From Saccoglossus kowalevskii (taxonomy: Eukaryota; Hemichordata; Enteropneusta; Harrimaniidae): a DNA stretch of 33,960 bases. Shown here piece after piece: positions 10,301 through 25,300 of the stretch. How positions within the stretch are numbered: the first letter of the stretch is position 1; each line of letters starts with the position of its first letter. The notes beneath the pieces are model-generated. The model ran no database searches, was not told where the DNA came from, and saw nothing but the letters and a program-made list of their open reading frames with translations. The translations under genes were made by a program, and so were the position numbers. Location of the stretch: assembly GCF_000003605.2 (NCBI RefSeq), contig NW_003113471.1, forward strand, positions 81,708-115,667. The letters are read 5' to 3'.

Positions 10301-13300
10301 GAATGAAAACATACAGAGCACATCCAAGATACCGCATAAAAAAACAAGATGCCTGCCAGTCGACCATCTTTGATCCAATTGCGAAATAAATCGTCATGGA
10401 CATGTATCCTAACATGTATAATCTATGTACCAAGTTTGAATGACAACTGACAAAGCATGTCCAAAATACATTTTCAAAAAACAAGATGGCTGCCAGTCGG
10501 CCATTTTGAATCGAATCGCTAAACCACTGCACGTGTATATGTCCCAAATAAGGTACTAGGCACATGCAAAGAATGAACGGAATCTGTCCACAGGATTCTG
10601 AAATATGACTCTGGACAGACTGACGGACGGACACACGGACGGACGGACGGACAGACAGACAGACTCAAGAACTCACGGACGGTCGGGGACATCCTAACAT
10701 GTATGATCTATGTACTAAATTTGAACGAAAACTGACAAAGCATGTCCAAAATACAAAATTTTCAAAAAACAAGATGGCTGCCAGTCGGCCATTTTGAATC
10801 GAATCGCTAAACCACTGCATGTGCATATGTCTCACATAAAGTACTAGGCACATGCAAAGAATGAACGGAATCGGTCCAAGGGATTCTGAGATATGACTCT
10901 GGACGGACGCACGGATGCACAGACGCACGGACGCACGGACGGAGACCGAATTATAAGTCCCCGTTTTCGGACTTCGTCCGAATGGGGACTAATAAACACC
11001 TATAACGTTATCATTTTATTTCAAAATATATATCGCTATGATGATGACAACTTTTGAACTTGAGTATGCAAAACAACATCGTATAGACCATTATGTTATA
11101 GTGAATATTGAACAAATAGTTATATGGCCACAGGGTAACGTATAAAGAAGAGGTTAGCAAAGGTACCTGAATATCTGCGACACAGTCTTGAAGTGTCTGG
11201 TCTATGGTATCTCTAAGCTCCTCAAGTTCCTCACAGTAGTTGGCAATATTGGATTCATAAATCACCAACAAACACTTCTGACGTGCCTCTTCCTCAGTTA
11301 TATTACTTGGTGTCGGCCACGCAATTACGACTGGGACCAAGTCGTCTTCTTCCTCAGGCAACTCAAATTGTTCAGGGTCAAATAATTCGTAATCATTGTA
11401 TGCTGAATCAACGCTTCTTTTGTTATCATCGAGACTGCAAGCAATTGGTTGATTACCCTTTACGCTTTTGTGTTCGCATTGAATAGACACTTCGGTGTCT
11501 ACTAAGGGGTCTTTAAGACATTTGCATTTAGGATATAAAAACGAATATTTGGTATCATAATCCCAAGCATTATCGAACAGGCTCTGGCCTTTGATTAATC
11601 TGAAAGAGATTAAGATACGATGAATGCATGTCAATGAATAACACTTGTCAATATTTAGTGGCCTCTGTGGTACTATCGATCAAACCAATAATCTTTGCCC
11701 CTATTAAGCAACTATTTTCATGTTACTTTTCTTCATTTTGCATGTAACAATCATAATTGTGATTATACTTCGCCAACAATTCATTAAAAATGATTTATCA
11801 CGAGAGGTCACGTGATGGCAGCAATGTGAACCGAGCGACCTTTCGCTGCTCCCAGAACTTCAAAATTTGGGATTACCCACTGTGGTATGAGTAAATAATC
11901 TTATCAAAATATTGCTAAATATACATGGACTGAATATGGCAGGTGGAGGGAAAAAGCGTGACAGAGTAAAGAAAAGTACCGATCAAAAGAAGATTACAAG
12001 CTTCACTACAGATGACGGGCCAGGGGATCATGGCGACTCCAACCACGAGGCAAGTGATAATTCGATCGATGACGCAATGTTTGAAAGTAATGTGCGACCC
12101 ATAGAAAATCTGACAAAGATTGTGCAAGATGGATTTCGAGAATGTTCTAAAAGAAACCATAGAGGAGGGATTCAGAGATGTGGCCAAAGTAGTACAGAGA
12201 TTGGAAACCGTTGAACAAAAACAGCGGGATCTGGACGAGGCTGTTATTCAAAACAGTGCAGACGTTCAAGAAATTTCGCGGGAAGTCGATACACTGAAGG
12301 ACGAATTACAGCTGCTTCGTGGGGATTATAGCAAAATCCAAAATGAAAATATCAAGATGTTAAGATATTCACATGGTTTGAACCTCCGATTTTACGGAAT
12401 CCCAGAAGACGGAGAGGGCAAAGAGTTAGATACGATGCGTGAGCTTGTTTGGGAAAAATGGTGTGGACCCGCACTCAGCGGAAAACGCCCATCGTACTCC
12501 AGCATGGCCGCGCAAGTTGATAAACAGAAAAGACCCCGACCAGAGATTGCCAAGTTTCTATACCGCCAGACAAGAAGAAATATCCTGGTTTCAGCGAGGA
12601 AATTGGTGATGAGTACGCATATCTATATTAAAGAAGATCCTGTCAGCACGACTATGAGAAACGGCGTAAAATGTTACCGATTATGGAAAAGACGTATCAC
12701 GAGGAAAAAAAACAAGATTTCAAAACAAAACATTGTATATCAATAGAAAACCCACAGTGAAACGAATGATTGAAACTTTGAAACGTGTGATTGAAAGTTC
12801 TTTCACCGAGTGGTCGGTCGACCTGCTTTTCGATATTTTACTGGCGGGTTTGCGTTTGATCAGTGTTTTTTTCATTCAAGTAACGACCTGTCGAACGTTG
12901 TATTTGTGACATTCAAGACTGTCTTCACCTAGGTAACGAAGTGTACAACGATGCTTTATGATACTACAAAGCACTTCTGTTGCGACACTTTACTTCACTT
13001 TTCAATTGTAGGTGAATCTATGTTCGGGGGTGGCACCATCAATTACGCTTAGTGTTTCGTTTGGACGACCTTTAAACTTTTCGGCCAGGTGTAGTCTCGT
13101 GACCCTGTCAACATGGTTTACCGCATTCGAGCGACTCTGTTGACTTTCGCCATCCTCTTTTTGGATACAGGCCCCCTGCGGTCAGTCTCTAAATATGAGT
13201 TGTTTTCATGATTTTTTTTCTGTATTTGTGTTATCTTCATTCATACAAAACTGGAGTGCAAATTAAAATGAAAACCTGGGTCTTGTTATTAGATAATGAA

Positions 13301-16300
13301 AACTATACAATATTATCATGCAAACTATATCTAACCTAAAAATCTTATCTTTGAATGTAAGGGGGCTGGGTAACTAAAAAAAAAAGAAAAACTGCTTTTA
13401 GATTGCTAGCTAATACGAATGCTAATGTCATTATGATCCAGGAAACTCATAGTAGCCAAAAAATAGTAAATATTGGGAGAGGCAAATGAAAGGGGACATG
13501 ATTTTTTCACATGGGCAAAATAATAGCAGAGGGGTTCTTACAATTTTTTGAAGTGTTGACTTTGACATTAACAATGTTTACCGAGATGAAAAGGGGAGAT
13601 TTCTAATTATTGACGCACAGGTAGCCAATAAACATCTTATTCTAGTTAATTCCTATGCCCCAAATATGCAGACGAAACATGTGTCTTTTCTGAAAGACAT
13701 AATTAAAACAATAGAACAAATTGTGTGGGGCGGAGACCATAATGTTGCATTAAACTTAGAATTAGATAGAAGAGGGGCAATCCTAAGCCTTATTAAACAT
13801 TCTTAAAGAAACAATGGAATCACTTGAGTTGATTGACATCTGACGGGTTATGAACCTAGATAAGCGGGACTTTACATGGAGATATTTTCGTCCTGAAATT
13901 ATCCCTAGTAGAATAGATTTCTTCCTTACCAGTTATTCATTGCAAGTGGATACTCAAAATACTAACATTGTACCATGTGCCTTCACTGATCATTCCGCTA
14001 TTGTATTAGAATTACCCTAGTACGACACAAAAAGGGAGCCATCATACTGGAAATTGAATAACAGCTTGCTTAAAGACCCAAATTGTGTTAAATTAATTCA
14101 TGAACATTTTACAACTTGGCTAGCTGAGGGGGCGAGTTGAACGATATTGGCCTGAAGTGGGACTGGGTGAAATGCAAAATTAAAGAAGAATCAATTAAGT
14201 TCAGTAAGCAAAAAGCAAAAAAACTCAAAGCAAAAACTGCTCAGTTAGAACAAAAATAATGAAATTGCTGTAAACCAAACAACAGCTGAAGCACAATAAA
14301 TTGAAGAAATAACAGAAATAATAGAACACGAATATAAATATGTAACCGATTGAAACTTTATCAGGTCACACAGTAATTGGTATGAACTCGGTGCAAAAAA
14401 CAATAAATATTTTTTGCAGCCAGAAAAATTTAATTGCAAACTATCTCAAATAAACAAAATTATTAACGCCAGTGGGAATGTCAGTAGACCCACAGAGGTC
14501 AATCGTGAAATTAAAATTTTCTATGAGAATTTATATTCAACAAAAGTGAAAGAAACTAACAGCAATGCGGAAAATTTGACAATCCAAATATTACAAAGCT
14601 GATTCTTACAAATTGTTTTGGCCAACTGTCGGTACCCACGTAGTAAACTCTATAAACTATGCTTTCGAGAATGGCAAATTTTCAACATCTCAGAGGCAAG
14701 GGATAATAACCCTGTTACAGAAAAAAGGCAAATATAGAAGATTTATTAAAAACTGGAGGCCAATATGTTTACTCAATATTGACTATAAAATTGGGACAAA
14801 AAGTCTTGCCAAGCGTATGGAAAGGGTGTTACAATCTATTATTAACGATAGCCAGTCGACCTTTGTGAAAAACAGGAACATCGGAGACGTAGTAAGATTG
14901 ATAGAATGTGTGATGGAATCCACAGAAAAACTAAATTTGACCGGCATTTTACTGATGACCGCCTTTGAAAAGGCATTTGAATCCTTGGAGTTGAATTCCT
15001 TATACAGGGCACTGGAGGCATTCAACTTTATGGGTAAACTTTCTAAACTGGATTAAAACACTATACAAACATTACTAGCTGTGTTATGAACAAGAGCTTC
15101 AGTACTGGATATTTCGCTTTGCATCCGGGGGGGGGGGGTAAGGCAGGGTGTGTTTCACCAATGTTGTTCATCCTAGTGTCATGAATTAGTTTTCGCGTAT
15201 CTGTTGACTGACTTATTTAGCTGATTATTAGTGAATGGCTGTGTTATGTCTGTCATCGTTTAGGCTCATGCGAGGTCCTGGACGGAACTTGACTCAGTGA
15301 TTTGGAACTAATTACGATATAACCGACGCTATCTGGACCGCTATTTCTGACAGTTGGGTATTCGCAGTTAGTAATATAGTGAACGATTAATCAAAAGATA
15401 TGACGTGTCCAGTACTTAGTTTGATTGGCTATGTGCAAGTTGAATGACTGAAGGCCACGCCTTAGAGTCTTAAACTGCTTTGTAATTGGTTAAGGTTTTG
15501 AAAGTGAATAAACGAGTTTTAGTTGGTCTTGGCGAGAACACCCCAAGGTACGCAGTCTTGGGTCAGCCTTGCGATAGTCTTGGGGACTTTTCCCCGGGGC
15601 GCTGTGTCTTATAGTGTACTCGACTGATCGACTAAAGACGAGAGTTGATACGTACTTCGTTGTGTGTGTCTATTTGACTGTAGATTTTAAGTGACGTTCC
15701 CGATCCCGTACCTCAAGCAGACGAGATATAGAGACAGACGATATTCCCCCCTGATACGTATTGGAGAACCCCAGAGGAGAAGAATTTCCCCGTGATACTA
15801 GCTCTAGAAATTCGTCTTGTCTCCCTGTGTTCCAATGACAATGTAAAAGGGATTAAAATTGGCGACATTGAAGTGAAATATACAGCATTTGCTGATGACC
15901 TGACATGTTTTGTTAAAGATATCCACTTCTATTAATACATTCACTCAAATTTCAGGCTTTAAAATTAATACGGAAAAAGGTGAAAGCATGTGGTTAGGTA
16001 CATTTGAGCATGATAAATCTAAACCGTTGGGTATTGTATGGCCAAATGACATAATTAAAATTGTTGGTGTGTTCTTCTCATACAACTCAAGTGCTTCATT
16101 GAAATTAAATCTGGCGAATGTAAAGGGAAATTTAAAGAAAAGGCTCAATTTATGGAAATTTAGAAACCTTACACTCATGGGTAAGATCCAAATTATTAAA
16201 ACTATGGCAATTTCAAGACTTCATTACATTATTAACCTAGTGGACATACCAAACAAATATCTGAAACAAATGAACGCAATGTTTTTTAAATTTCTGTGAA

Positions 16301-19300
16301 GGGGCCCAGATAAGAATGCAAGGAATACAGTTATAAATGATGGTGGGTTGTCAATGCCAGACATCCATGCCATTTATTATACAGCCCAATGAATTAACTG
16401 GTTGCGACGATTGCGTGACAATAAAGTGTTACATCCATGGAAAACAATCATTTTAGACAGATTGAATCCAATTGGTTGACTTTCAGTTTTATTGAATTGT
16501 AACTTTGACCCTAAAGTCCTGCCAGTGAGGTTACCACTGTTCCTTTTAAACTTATTACAAACTTGCGTAAGACTGAATTCGGACAGCAAACGAAAATGCA
16601 TTTCATGAGCAAATAATTTGGAATAACAAACAGATTCTTCTGGGAGGGAAATCGGTCGTCATTCAGGATTTTGTTGATGCTGGAATTTTGTTTGTTAAAC
16701 AAACGTATGGGGAAACTGGGAAACTACGGGCATGGGAGGAGATTCAGAGTGAAGGAGTACATTGGTCATGCTTTCTAAAATGATGTGGTCTGATATAGTG
16801 CGTTAGCCCTTTGGATAAACCAATTAGACTTAAACACGGCAGTACATCGGTTGATTTACAAAATTGTACTACAAGAACTGTGGTTAAGGGTATTGTGAAC
16901 TACAAATTTATCTCGCCTAGATCTGAGACCTATTTTACTGTATTGAATATTTCTCACTTGATGTCTTGGTTGCCAATCTACCAGTTCCTCCTTCGTACTA
17001 CAATTGATACTCGTCTCAGAGAATTTCAATTTCAATCCATTATATAACGTCTAACATTCTGAAAGCTAAATAACTCGAACGATTCGGTCAATTCCTGTTT
17101 TTAGTGACTGATTTAGGGTTCAACAAAGAATCCGAAACAGCGCCACCACACAAGTGAATGGTCCATTTACGACCCAATTTGAGTGCTGTAATCGACATAG
17201 GCTTTCTTCGTACTCAGTTTCGTATTCTAATATTGTTTCCGTGTTTACCTATATCGGGATCACACCTGAAATATTTAACACGGGATAATACATCCGTATT
17301 TAGTTAGCTAATGCAATACTGCCATCACTCGGTGAGATGTTCGTCAATCTTCCACCCCAATCGATAATCGTGATAAGACCTTTTTACTGTATGGACCCAT
17401 TGCTTTTATCACAGACAACGAGCACACCATAGGGTAGTAATATTTGAATTTCATTATCTGAATGAGAGGGTTATTTGATCCGTGGCTATAATTTGTTGAA
17501 TGTCCATGACATCACAAGTAGAAATATGCAGAACACTGGTTAATATAATGATAACATTGATTATCACATTTCACTGTTGTTAAGCATGCTGTGATAGGTC
17601 ACATATTGCCCGCCCAGTGGATAGTACAAGGTGTGTCAAATGAATGACGTCATTGAAACTACTGCTCAACAGTACTGCGCATAACAAATTGTCGTTTATT
17701 GCAAAACCATGAAAACAACCCTGAACTCAACAATGACCGAGACAGCGATAGTGCAGTGAGCGGCAATTTGTTATTCTTTGAAAGAACGTTAGCTATTCTA
17801 ACCAGGCAGCGAATGTACGTATTAAGATACGCCGCTTTGATGTTTAGGATATTCTTAATATGAAACAAATATGAACGGTGAAGCCGCCACTGGAACGTTG
17901 CATCTTACACGTGCCACGCTGATGCTCAGAGATCGCTGCATAAAGAAGGTATGGTACGTTCGAGGGAAAGTCGGTGCAGTCACTTCAACTTCAAACTGTT
18001 CACAAACAGACGAATAATACGAAAGTAACAAAAATAACCGGACACAAATATGTTACAGGGAAAATACAGGACCAGAAATATGCGCTAAAAAAACACTCAT
18101 GTAGAGGTAAAACAAAAAGCTACGAACATAAGACTGGCATGAAGCGATTATATGATAATAACACAGGTAACGAAATATCCAAGTGACTACTTTGCCACAG
18201 GAATAAATTCTTAAATTAATTGTTGAACAGTGTGGTGACAAGTGTAAAAATTAAAACACGACCCCGAAAATCTCGGAATTGCACCAGTGCGTCATGGGAA
18301 ATACAATTTGCATCGCCCGCCCAGTTGTTTAGTTGGTACACAACTATTATCGTTTTAACTATCGACAATGCAACTTATGCCATTTTAGTTGCATGTTCTA
18401 CTGGGCGTTTTTTTCCCTGAATACAATTATTTTATTGCCATTTTTGATCACGAATTCTGACTTAGTATTTTGACTTCCAATAACGCAATGAAAAAGATTC
18501 TTTCATACTTTTTGCAAAATGGAAGACATATAGGTTCGAATATATCGCCTTTAATTTGTATTGTCAATCTGCCTAACATGCACCGGTTGATTCACGCAGA
18601 GCTTCCCAAAGTCCGCCATTTTAAAATTACACGATGGTGATGGAGTTTACAGTATTACAGATCGGTCCCATTTGCCGTGAATACATTATTCCCCTATGTA
18701 CATTTTCATGATAGGGTTATCTAAAGTGTTGTGAGTATGGTATTGCTTCATTACGTGAATTCTGCATATTATGGTTTGCCGTTAAATATCAAACAAAACT
18801 GAAATGAGCCATCCATTTTCAACATCAAAAAAATTATATGGTGTATAATGTAGTTTTGAAGTTTGGTGGAGATTAGTCAATGTATGTCAGAGACATGGAT
18901 CTAAAACAGCATGTTATTTAATTCATTTTAAAACCGATCTGAACAAAAATGTGGGCTCGGAATAGAAGAAATGCTTGATTTTTAACCAACATTCGACCAT
19001 TTTAAATCTGATTGTAAACAAATATATGTGTATGCAACATGATGTATCTATACAGTTTGAACATGATTGGACAAGACATGTAAAAGATATGGCCCCGGAA
19101 CCGCATTTGTTTGAAAAAAACAAACATTGCCAGCATTTTGAATACAATTTGAAAAACAAAATCACTAGCTTCACGTATGTACCAAGTTTGAACGAAGCTC
19201 ATCTAAACACAGTCCGGCTCCGGAATGTCAGAAATGTTTGAATTTTAACATTCAAATGGCCGTCAGTCGGCCATCTTGAACCTATCGTCAAACAAATATT

Positions 19301-22300
19301 TGTGTGACATGATGTAAGTATAGAATTTGAACGAGATTTGGCTTAACGAGGTTATGATGTGGACATAATAGTATCTTATGAATATTATCTTAAACTGCAA
19401 TTATTAATAGAAAGCATTTATTATGAAACACATATATTTGGTCTTGACCCCTACTATGTCTATTGTGGTTATTCGTACACGCTTTCTATCATACTAAACT
19501 GGTCACCAAATGTAACAAGTGTTTGCGTTTTTATACTGTTCGCCGGCGTGAGCGTTGGCAATCCTAAATAGGTTTCGATTGTATACAGTGCCACCAATGG
19601 CTATTCCCGGCTTCATGCGTCAAGTTATATAACATTATAGTCAACCGACCTGTGGCAATCTCGTTCAATTTCGTTCCGGCATTTGGGACATTTTTCCATA
19701 CTACATCCTTGTGGATCACATAGTCCTTGTAGACGAGATGACATTACGCTATTCACAGTGATATACACGTTGTGGTAGTGTCCAAACCCAGGATAATGAC
19801 TTGAACTTTTGATTTCAACTTTCTGACCACTCGGAGTATACACCTGTACAAATATACTTGTGCAGATAACTATATTCGATAAACTTCGTGAACACGCCTT
19901 ATCTTGCAAACGTACAATCTTTGATATATGTTCAGAAATATAACTCTATACATATACACAGTAATTTGCAGGACACAATTACAAATACTGTACAGGAGAA
20001 TGTACAGACTGGTTAACACTTTCACCTAAAAATTTATCACGCCTATTGGGTCAAAAGCAAGATGGATGCTAAGCAATATTCTCTTCTGGTCCAGTGTCAC
20101 TTTTATTAACCGAAATATAGATAATGTTTAACCAATAGAAAAATATTGGCAGTAGCGCAATCAATCAACTTGAAGAGTGACTTAGATAGCGTACTGAAAT
20201 AACATATTTTAAGATAGAAATGCTTCAATTCCACAATGTAATATGTCCAATGCATCTACTTACTGTGTGTGTAAATCCGTCTTCTGATACTATCACGTTG
20301 AATGCAGGATTACATAATTCAGAGTTAGGGGCATAGTAGTACCGCAATTTACGCCCATTGCAGCTGTACACAATAACAACGTCGTTTCCTTCACGAACAG
20401 CAACAGCACAGTTCCAAGATGGGTAACTAGTTTTTCGTAATCCTTTCTGAAGTCTGGTGTGTACCTGAAAGTGTAACATTTCTCCATTTTGTTGTAAGCA
20501 TTTCATTTGTAATTTTAATGGGTTAAAAATGAATGATATGGGTTATATTTATCCGCAAGTATATGTCTATGTGCGAGATTCGGATTGTGCAATAACAAGC
20601 ATTATTGTACACCTGTCACCGTAACAAAATTACAGCGTGCCGTAATTTTGCTGTATTTTACGGGGCATTTTCCTCCTACCATATAAGGAAATGTGAATTC
20701 CAAATAGGGAATGATTACGCGCGTTCCAAAAAATTTCCCGAGCGAGGGCACAGCTGCAGCAAAATCGCCTTGCCTGTGCGATCTTGTGATGCACATGGTG
20801 TTGTAAGTTCAGCAAGCGATATTTGAAAGGTTTATTAGGACAGCATCAAATCAATCAATAAAATAACATATGAAGACAAGCTAATTTAGGCTACGGCATG
20901 TAACAATTTATGCTACATTTTAGTTAGACTTTATCTCGTGGTGTACCTGACTTTTGCTAGGGGCTAGGAGTCAAGTCACAGTAGGACCTTGCTCATAACA
21001 CTTTTAGGGCAGTGACAAAAAGCCTGTGTAATATATGGATTTCCGTTTTGCATGTAATCAAAAATTATAACTTACCGCAAATCTGGTCAAATTTAGTTGG
21101 TCAGGTTTCTCTTCCACCAACACATAATCTCCGGTTTGATATAAATCGAAATATCTAAATGAAAGGTGATAACATATTCCATTAAGTATAACTGAACCGA
21201 AAGGTTTCCATTCACATAACACTCTATTTTTCTGATATTTAAAATTCACTCATAACATGTGAAAGTGTAAAAAGCTGCAATATGGTTTTACGTACTGAGT
21301 GTGTGATAACAATTTATAAAACTGAAACTTGGTCCTCGAGCTATAGCTAAGAATAAGTTATTTGTCATATCATTTGATTGATGTTCATTTCGTTTAATTA
21401 TCTAAGGTACCTGTTGTTAAACGTGTGATAATGAGGATCCGTGACAGCGCTGCAGTATTGAAACTTTTTATCTTGAACCTGCATCTGTAAATTACCATAT
21501 TTAATTACTCATATTTGAAATTGCTTTTGTTAAGAAACTCGTATAACTTACAGGGCCAGGTTATTACGTATAGTTCATAGAAGGGGATTACACCACTATT
21601 TCTATAAATTATTCTTTGTCTCTCAATAGCCTATAACTATTATCACCTAAATCATTTTCTAATTTTTGTTCAAGCGAGCAACAACACGAAAACAGGATTC
21701 TTAATCATAAAAACTAATTTAATTATAGGTAAATTAAAAGCTATATAACATAACATATTACATCTCATATTAGAACATGCAATTAGAGCAAGCCAATCCC
21801 ATTGCCCTGAAAAAGACTAGAAGGAAAGGTATAACTCAATTCTATCAAATGGCAAATAACACGTAGCATATGACTACACATACATGAACCATGGTATAGT
21901 ATTTTTTTGTATATTTTAAATGTAATGAAGAAAAAAGTCAATCATTAGTCTGTATGATGTATTACACATGTAGTTTGACGTCTCCACATTTACAGCTGAC
22001 TCAGGCAAACAGATAGTGTTATAACACAAAACAGCTAATTTTTTAAAGTTCTCCCTTGGGAATTGATATCAGCAAATTACCATGTTTCAATTAAGACTGC
22101 GCAATTTTCTCAGAATTGATATTGTGAAGAATGAGCAAAAATAAACAGTCACTGTATACGATGAGAAAGAAACTTATTTACCAAATTAAACTCAGACAAG
22201 TAAAATACCGGACTAATATGAATGATACTGGTCTTTAAAGTTTTCGCGTCGAGATATATCAGTAATTCAAGGATTACTGTAAGATTTGTAGACTATAATA

Positions 22301-25300
22301 ATTTTGCGGTGAAACACTCAAAGCGAAATTTGTATTAAATATAGTCGAATTCCTTTATAACTAGCTTTGTTACTTTGTTATATTTTTGATGATTTGAAGT
22401 CATTCAATGCAAGCAGTCTGTAAATATATGTTGATTCAGAGAATGTATAAGGTCAAGTGGCCAGTAACTGATTACTTTATGCGATACCACAAGAAGACAA
22501 TAGACTTGTAAAATTAGAATCTTTCGATATTAAAACTTATTCAATCTTACAGTAGCGGACGAACCACAATTGACAACTTAGTTAGTTTATTTCCTTTGAG
22601 TGTTGAACTGTTACATCTTAGTAGAATTAATTTTGTCAATCATGCTTCTTAATTTGCCATGTATTTAGGTGGCATGGTGAACAGAATTTCACGACAGTAT
22701 CAAACTGGATATGTTATTTAATTTATTAGATACAACAGTATTTACAAAAACAGACATATAGGGGGACATATAAAGAAATTAGTTTATTTAGTTAGTAAAT
22801 CGTCACACTTTAATGAATTGTCAACCTATTTGCATATCATAATTATAAGCCATTCTAGATAAAAAAAAATAAGTATGCTCTATATTTACTCAAACGGTTT
22901 ATATTGCATTCTAAAAATTGCTCAAATGTGTCTAGTAGAGTAATTATGCTCATACACAGAAATATATAAAATAATGTAACCAATAATTTCACAATTTATA
23001 TTGTTAAGTGAACTTTGACCGCTCTAAATATTGGATACGCGACTGAATTGACATGTGCTGCAAACATTTGTAAAAAAAATAAACACCAAAGACTTATATA
23101 TATATATATATGTTCTTTCGGTTTTTATAGGTCTACCTGTAGTAGCTCATTTGGTCGAACGTCTGTGCATCATTTAATACATCAAATAACTATTAGTTTT
23201 AGCACGGCGGACTTGCTGCCACCATGCAGTGTCATTGAGGTTATGGACGTCGGTATATATGAAGGCAGCTAGTATCATGTACGCGCATTAATTAATATAC
23301 ATTGGTTTTGTTTTCAAACTAAACTTTCATGGTTACTGCAACAACTATGAATTTAGGAGACGTAATGTAGTAAAAGATAGGCTTTGGTTCTTCTTGAAAT
23401 ATAACCAGCAGTAGCTTTGTAAAGAAAATTGAACAGGATTCTGCCATATTAATTGCAACATGCTGTCGTTACACTAGTCTGAATATAGGGGCACATATTT
23501 ATGAGTACGATTGTGTTGTGCATTGTGACACTTGTCATTTACAACGGATTCATTGTTCAGTTAATAAACCTGCCTGCAGTAAAATTTCTAAACCGTTTGT
23601 TATCTTATTGTTCTAAACATCATTCCCTAAAACCAAACAATTATAACTAATTACCATTAGCTTGCTGAGATACTTGGTCATAATTAAACCTGGGTGACAT
23701 TATGTATACAAACAATGTTTTCATCTTCAGTTTTTGAGTTCAAAATTTCATTGAGTACATTTTATCAATATATTTACATACTGGTATAAAATACTTACAA
23801 CGACAGAAAGAGGTTTGTGTCCTCTAAAGTATTGTATAAGAGAACACGCTTTAACATCTAGTTCTATGAGATATTTCTGCAAATCATTTTCAGCAATATC
23901 GGGCGGGGAGACAACGTTTAATTCACCAGTCACATTGTTTTCAAGATACACTCGACAGTCATTTAAATCCAGTCTTTTCGCACTGGAAACACCAACAGAT
24001 AAACACAAATCATTGTCAGTGACTATTTTGAATTCAATTGGTATAGTCGAAAAGATACGTAGTGTGTGGACATCGCCTTCTGTGACGTTTATAGCCCGAG
24101 GTTCGACCTAAAATGAAACAAAATTAAATTTTGGGTTAATATGAAAATGATATAATACAGTGTCGTGCTGATTGCAGTGATCGTTTAGTTTGAATCCCGT
24201 GAGTAATATATGTTTGTTTATTTTCAGTGTACAAATTATTGACATGATTTTGCAAAATGATGTGCATCAAGGTCCAATAGTGTCCAATGTATGTATTAAG
24301 TTTGAACGAAATCCATCGGTACACGAACAAAGTATAGTTCCGGAGCGGCAGAAATGCTTTATTTTATTAAATTTTATACAATAAAATGGCCGCAATCTTG
24401 AATCAGATCATGAAATGCGTACAGTTTGAATGTGAGACATTTCCTTAAATATATGGCCAGTCGGCGGACTAACAATTTACACACAAAGCATTTGCACATA
24501 TGCTTACCTGAATACCTGCATAGAAAATGTTACTATAACGAGGTGGACTGGTGATAGAACTACCATCAAAATACGCTTCAATCATGCACTGGACCTGAAA
24601 ATGAGTGAATAGGAGGTTGGTCGATAATGAAATTAAAAATTTGTTCTTTTATTCTGTACAATATCAATACGTGTACTTACTGTTTGACCCAGGGAATATA
24701 ATCCATTGGTTTTTTCTCCTGGCCTGATTTGGTAGACAAACTCAGTTAATGTAGCCCTGTACAATCCTTCATCGTCTTCAATATCTTCAGTTTTTGTTAG
24801 AAATGTGTCAACAAACCACGTTACTCGAAACCACTTTTTGAGATTTCCGTCATCGTTGGTTTCAATGTCGCAGTCTATAACAGGTATCGTTAGATATTCA
24901 CTCAGCTCCTCGTAATATATATCATCAATTCTGGCTTTGATTGTAGGATCGTTCCGAATGTTAGGAAGCTCGTCTACAAAATATAAAAATAGCTTTAAAC
25001 CCGTCACTCCACACGCTCAGTCTGCACCCATTTCAATCTCTAGATACCAAACCTCTGAAACAATGTTGACTCTATGCAGACCACAACACCATCGTTCGGA
25101 ATGTTTGGATACTCGTCTATATTTCAACCTCTGAAATATTACCAAACTGCTGCAGTGTACTCCGAGTCAATGTTGTTGACTTCACCACTCACAAAACTAG
25201 GCAAGCAGTATTCCGTTAAACTAGCCACTGATCAAACATATAATATATCAGAAATTTAATTATAGACTGAAACGAGGTCAGCTAGAGGTCAAATATGAAC

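Larger units (their letters stand above)
9940..10990. mobile_element. non-autonomous modular element with terminal palindrome
   Basis: The left end AGTCCCCGTT (9940-9949) and the right end AATGGGGACT (10981-10990) are near-perfect inverted termini. Inside are five units of about 125-145 bp, each built around ATGGCTG-CCAGT-CGGCCAT, a conserved 7-bp-stem hairpin (clear at 10206-10224, 10486-10504 and 10774-10792; decayed at about 10084 and 10349). The last 35 bp (10956-10990) form a nested hairpin. GACGGACGG-type microsatellites separate modules. There is no coding capacity. I see no clear target-site duplication. It resembles MITE or Helitron-like non-autonomous families of marine invertebrates; class uncertain. 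It sits in a VWDE intron. Confidence 0.6.
11600..19649 (-). other. 8-kb VWDE intron hosting nested retroelements
   Basis: Exon 9 exits in phase 2 (..CACAG|GTCGGT) and exon 10 enters needing exactly one base. The join gives DCHR-LIKG, which continues the family pattern, so no exon need be missing. The intron carries an antisense LINE (about 11900-17100) with a solo LTR inside it, and modular repeats near 19 kb. Confidence 0.6.

Noticed and set aside
10266-10928. Two similar minus-strand ORFs of about 90-120 codons (10266-10634, 10665-10928)
   Set aside because: They are translations of the internal direct repeat of the modular element. Similarity of the peptides reflects the DNA repeat, not a protein family.
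11011-11634. 207-codon minus ORF taken as a whole gene
   Set aside because: Its middle is VWDE exon 10 with clear acceptor and donor sites. Both ends are read-through into introns.
15173-15801. 5-bp target duplication for solo LTR copy A
   Set aside because: The fifth base differs (CCTAG left, ACTAG right), while the 4-bp CTAG reading restores the host frame exactly.
24185-24210. tRNA B-box-like word (GTTTGAATCCC), possible SINE or tRNA
   Set aside because: No A box at the right distance and no cloverleaf could be drawn.
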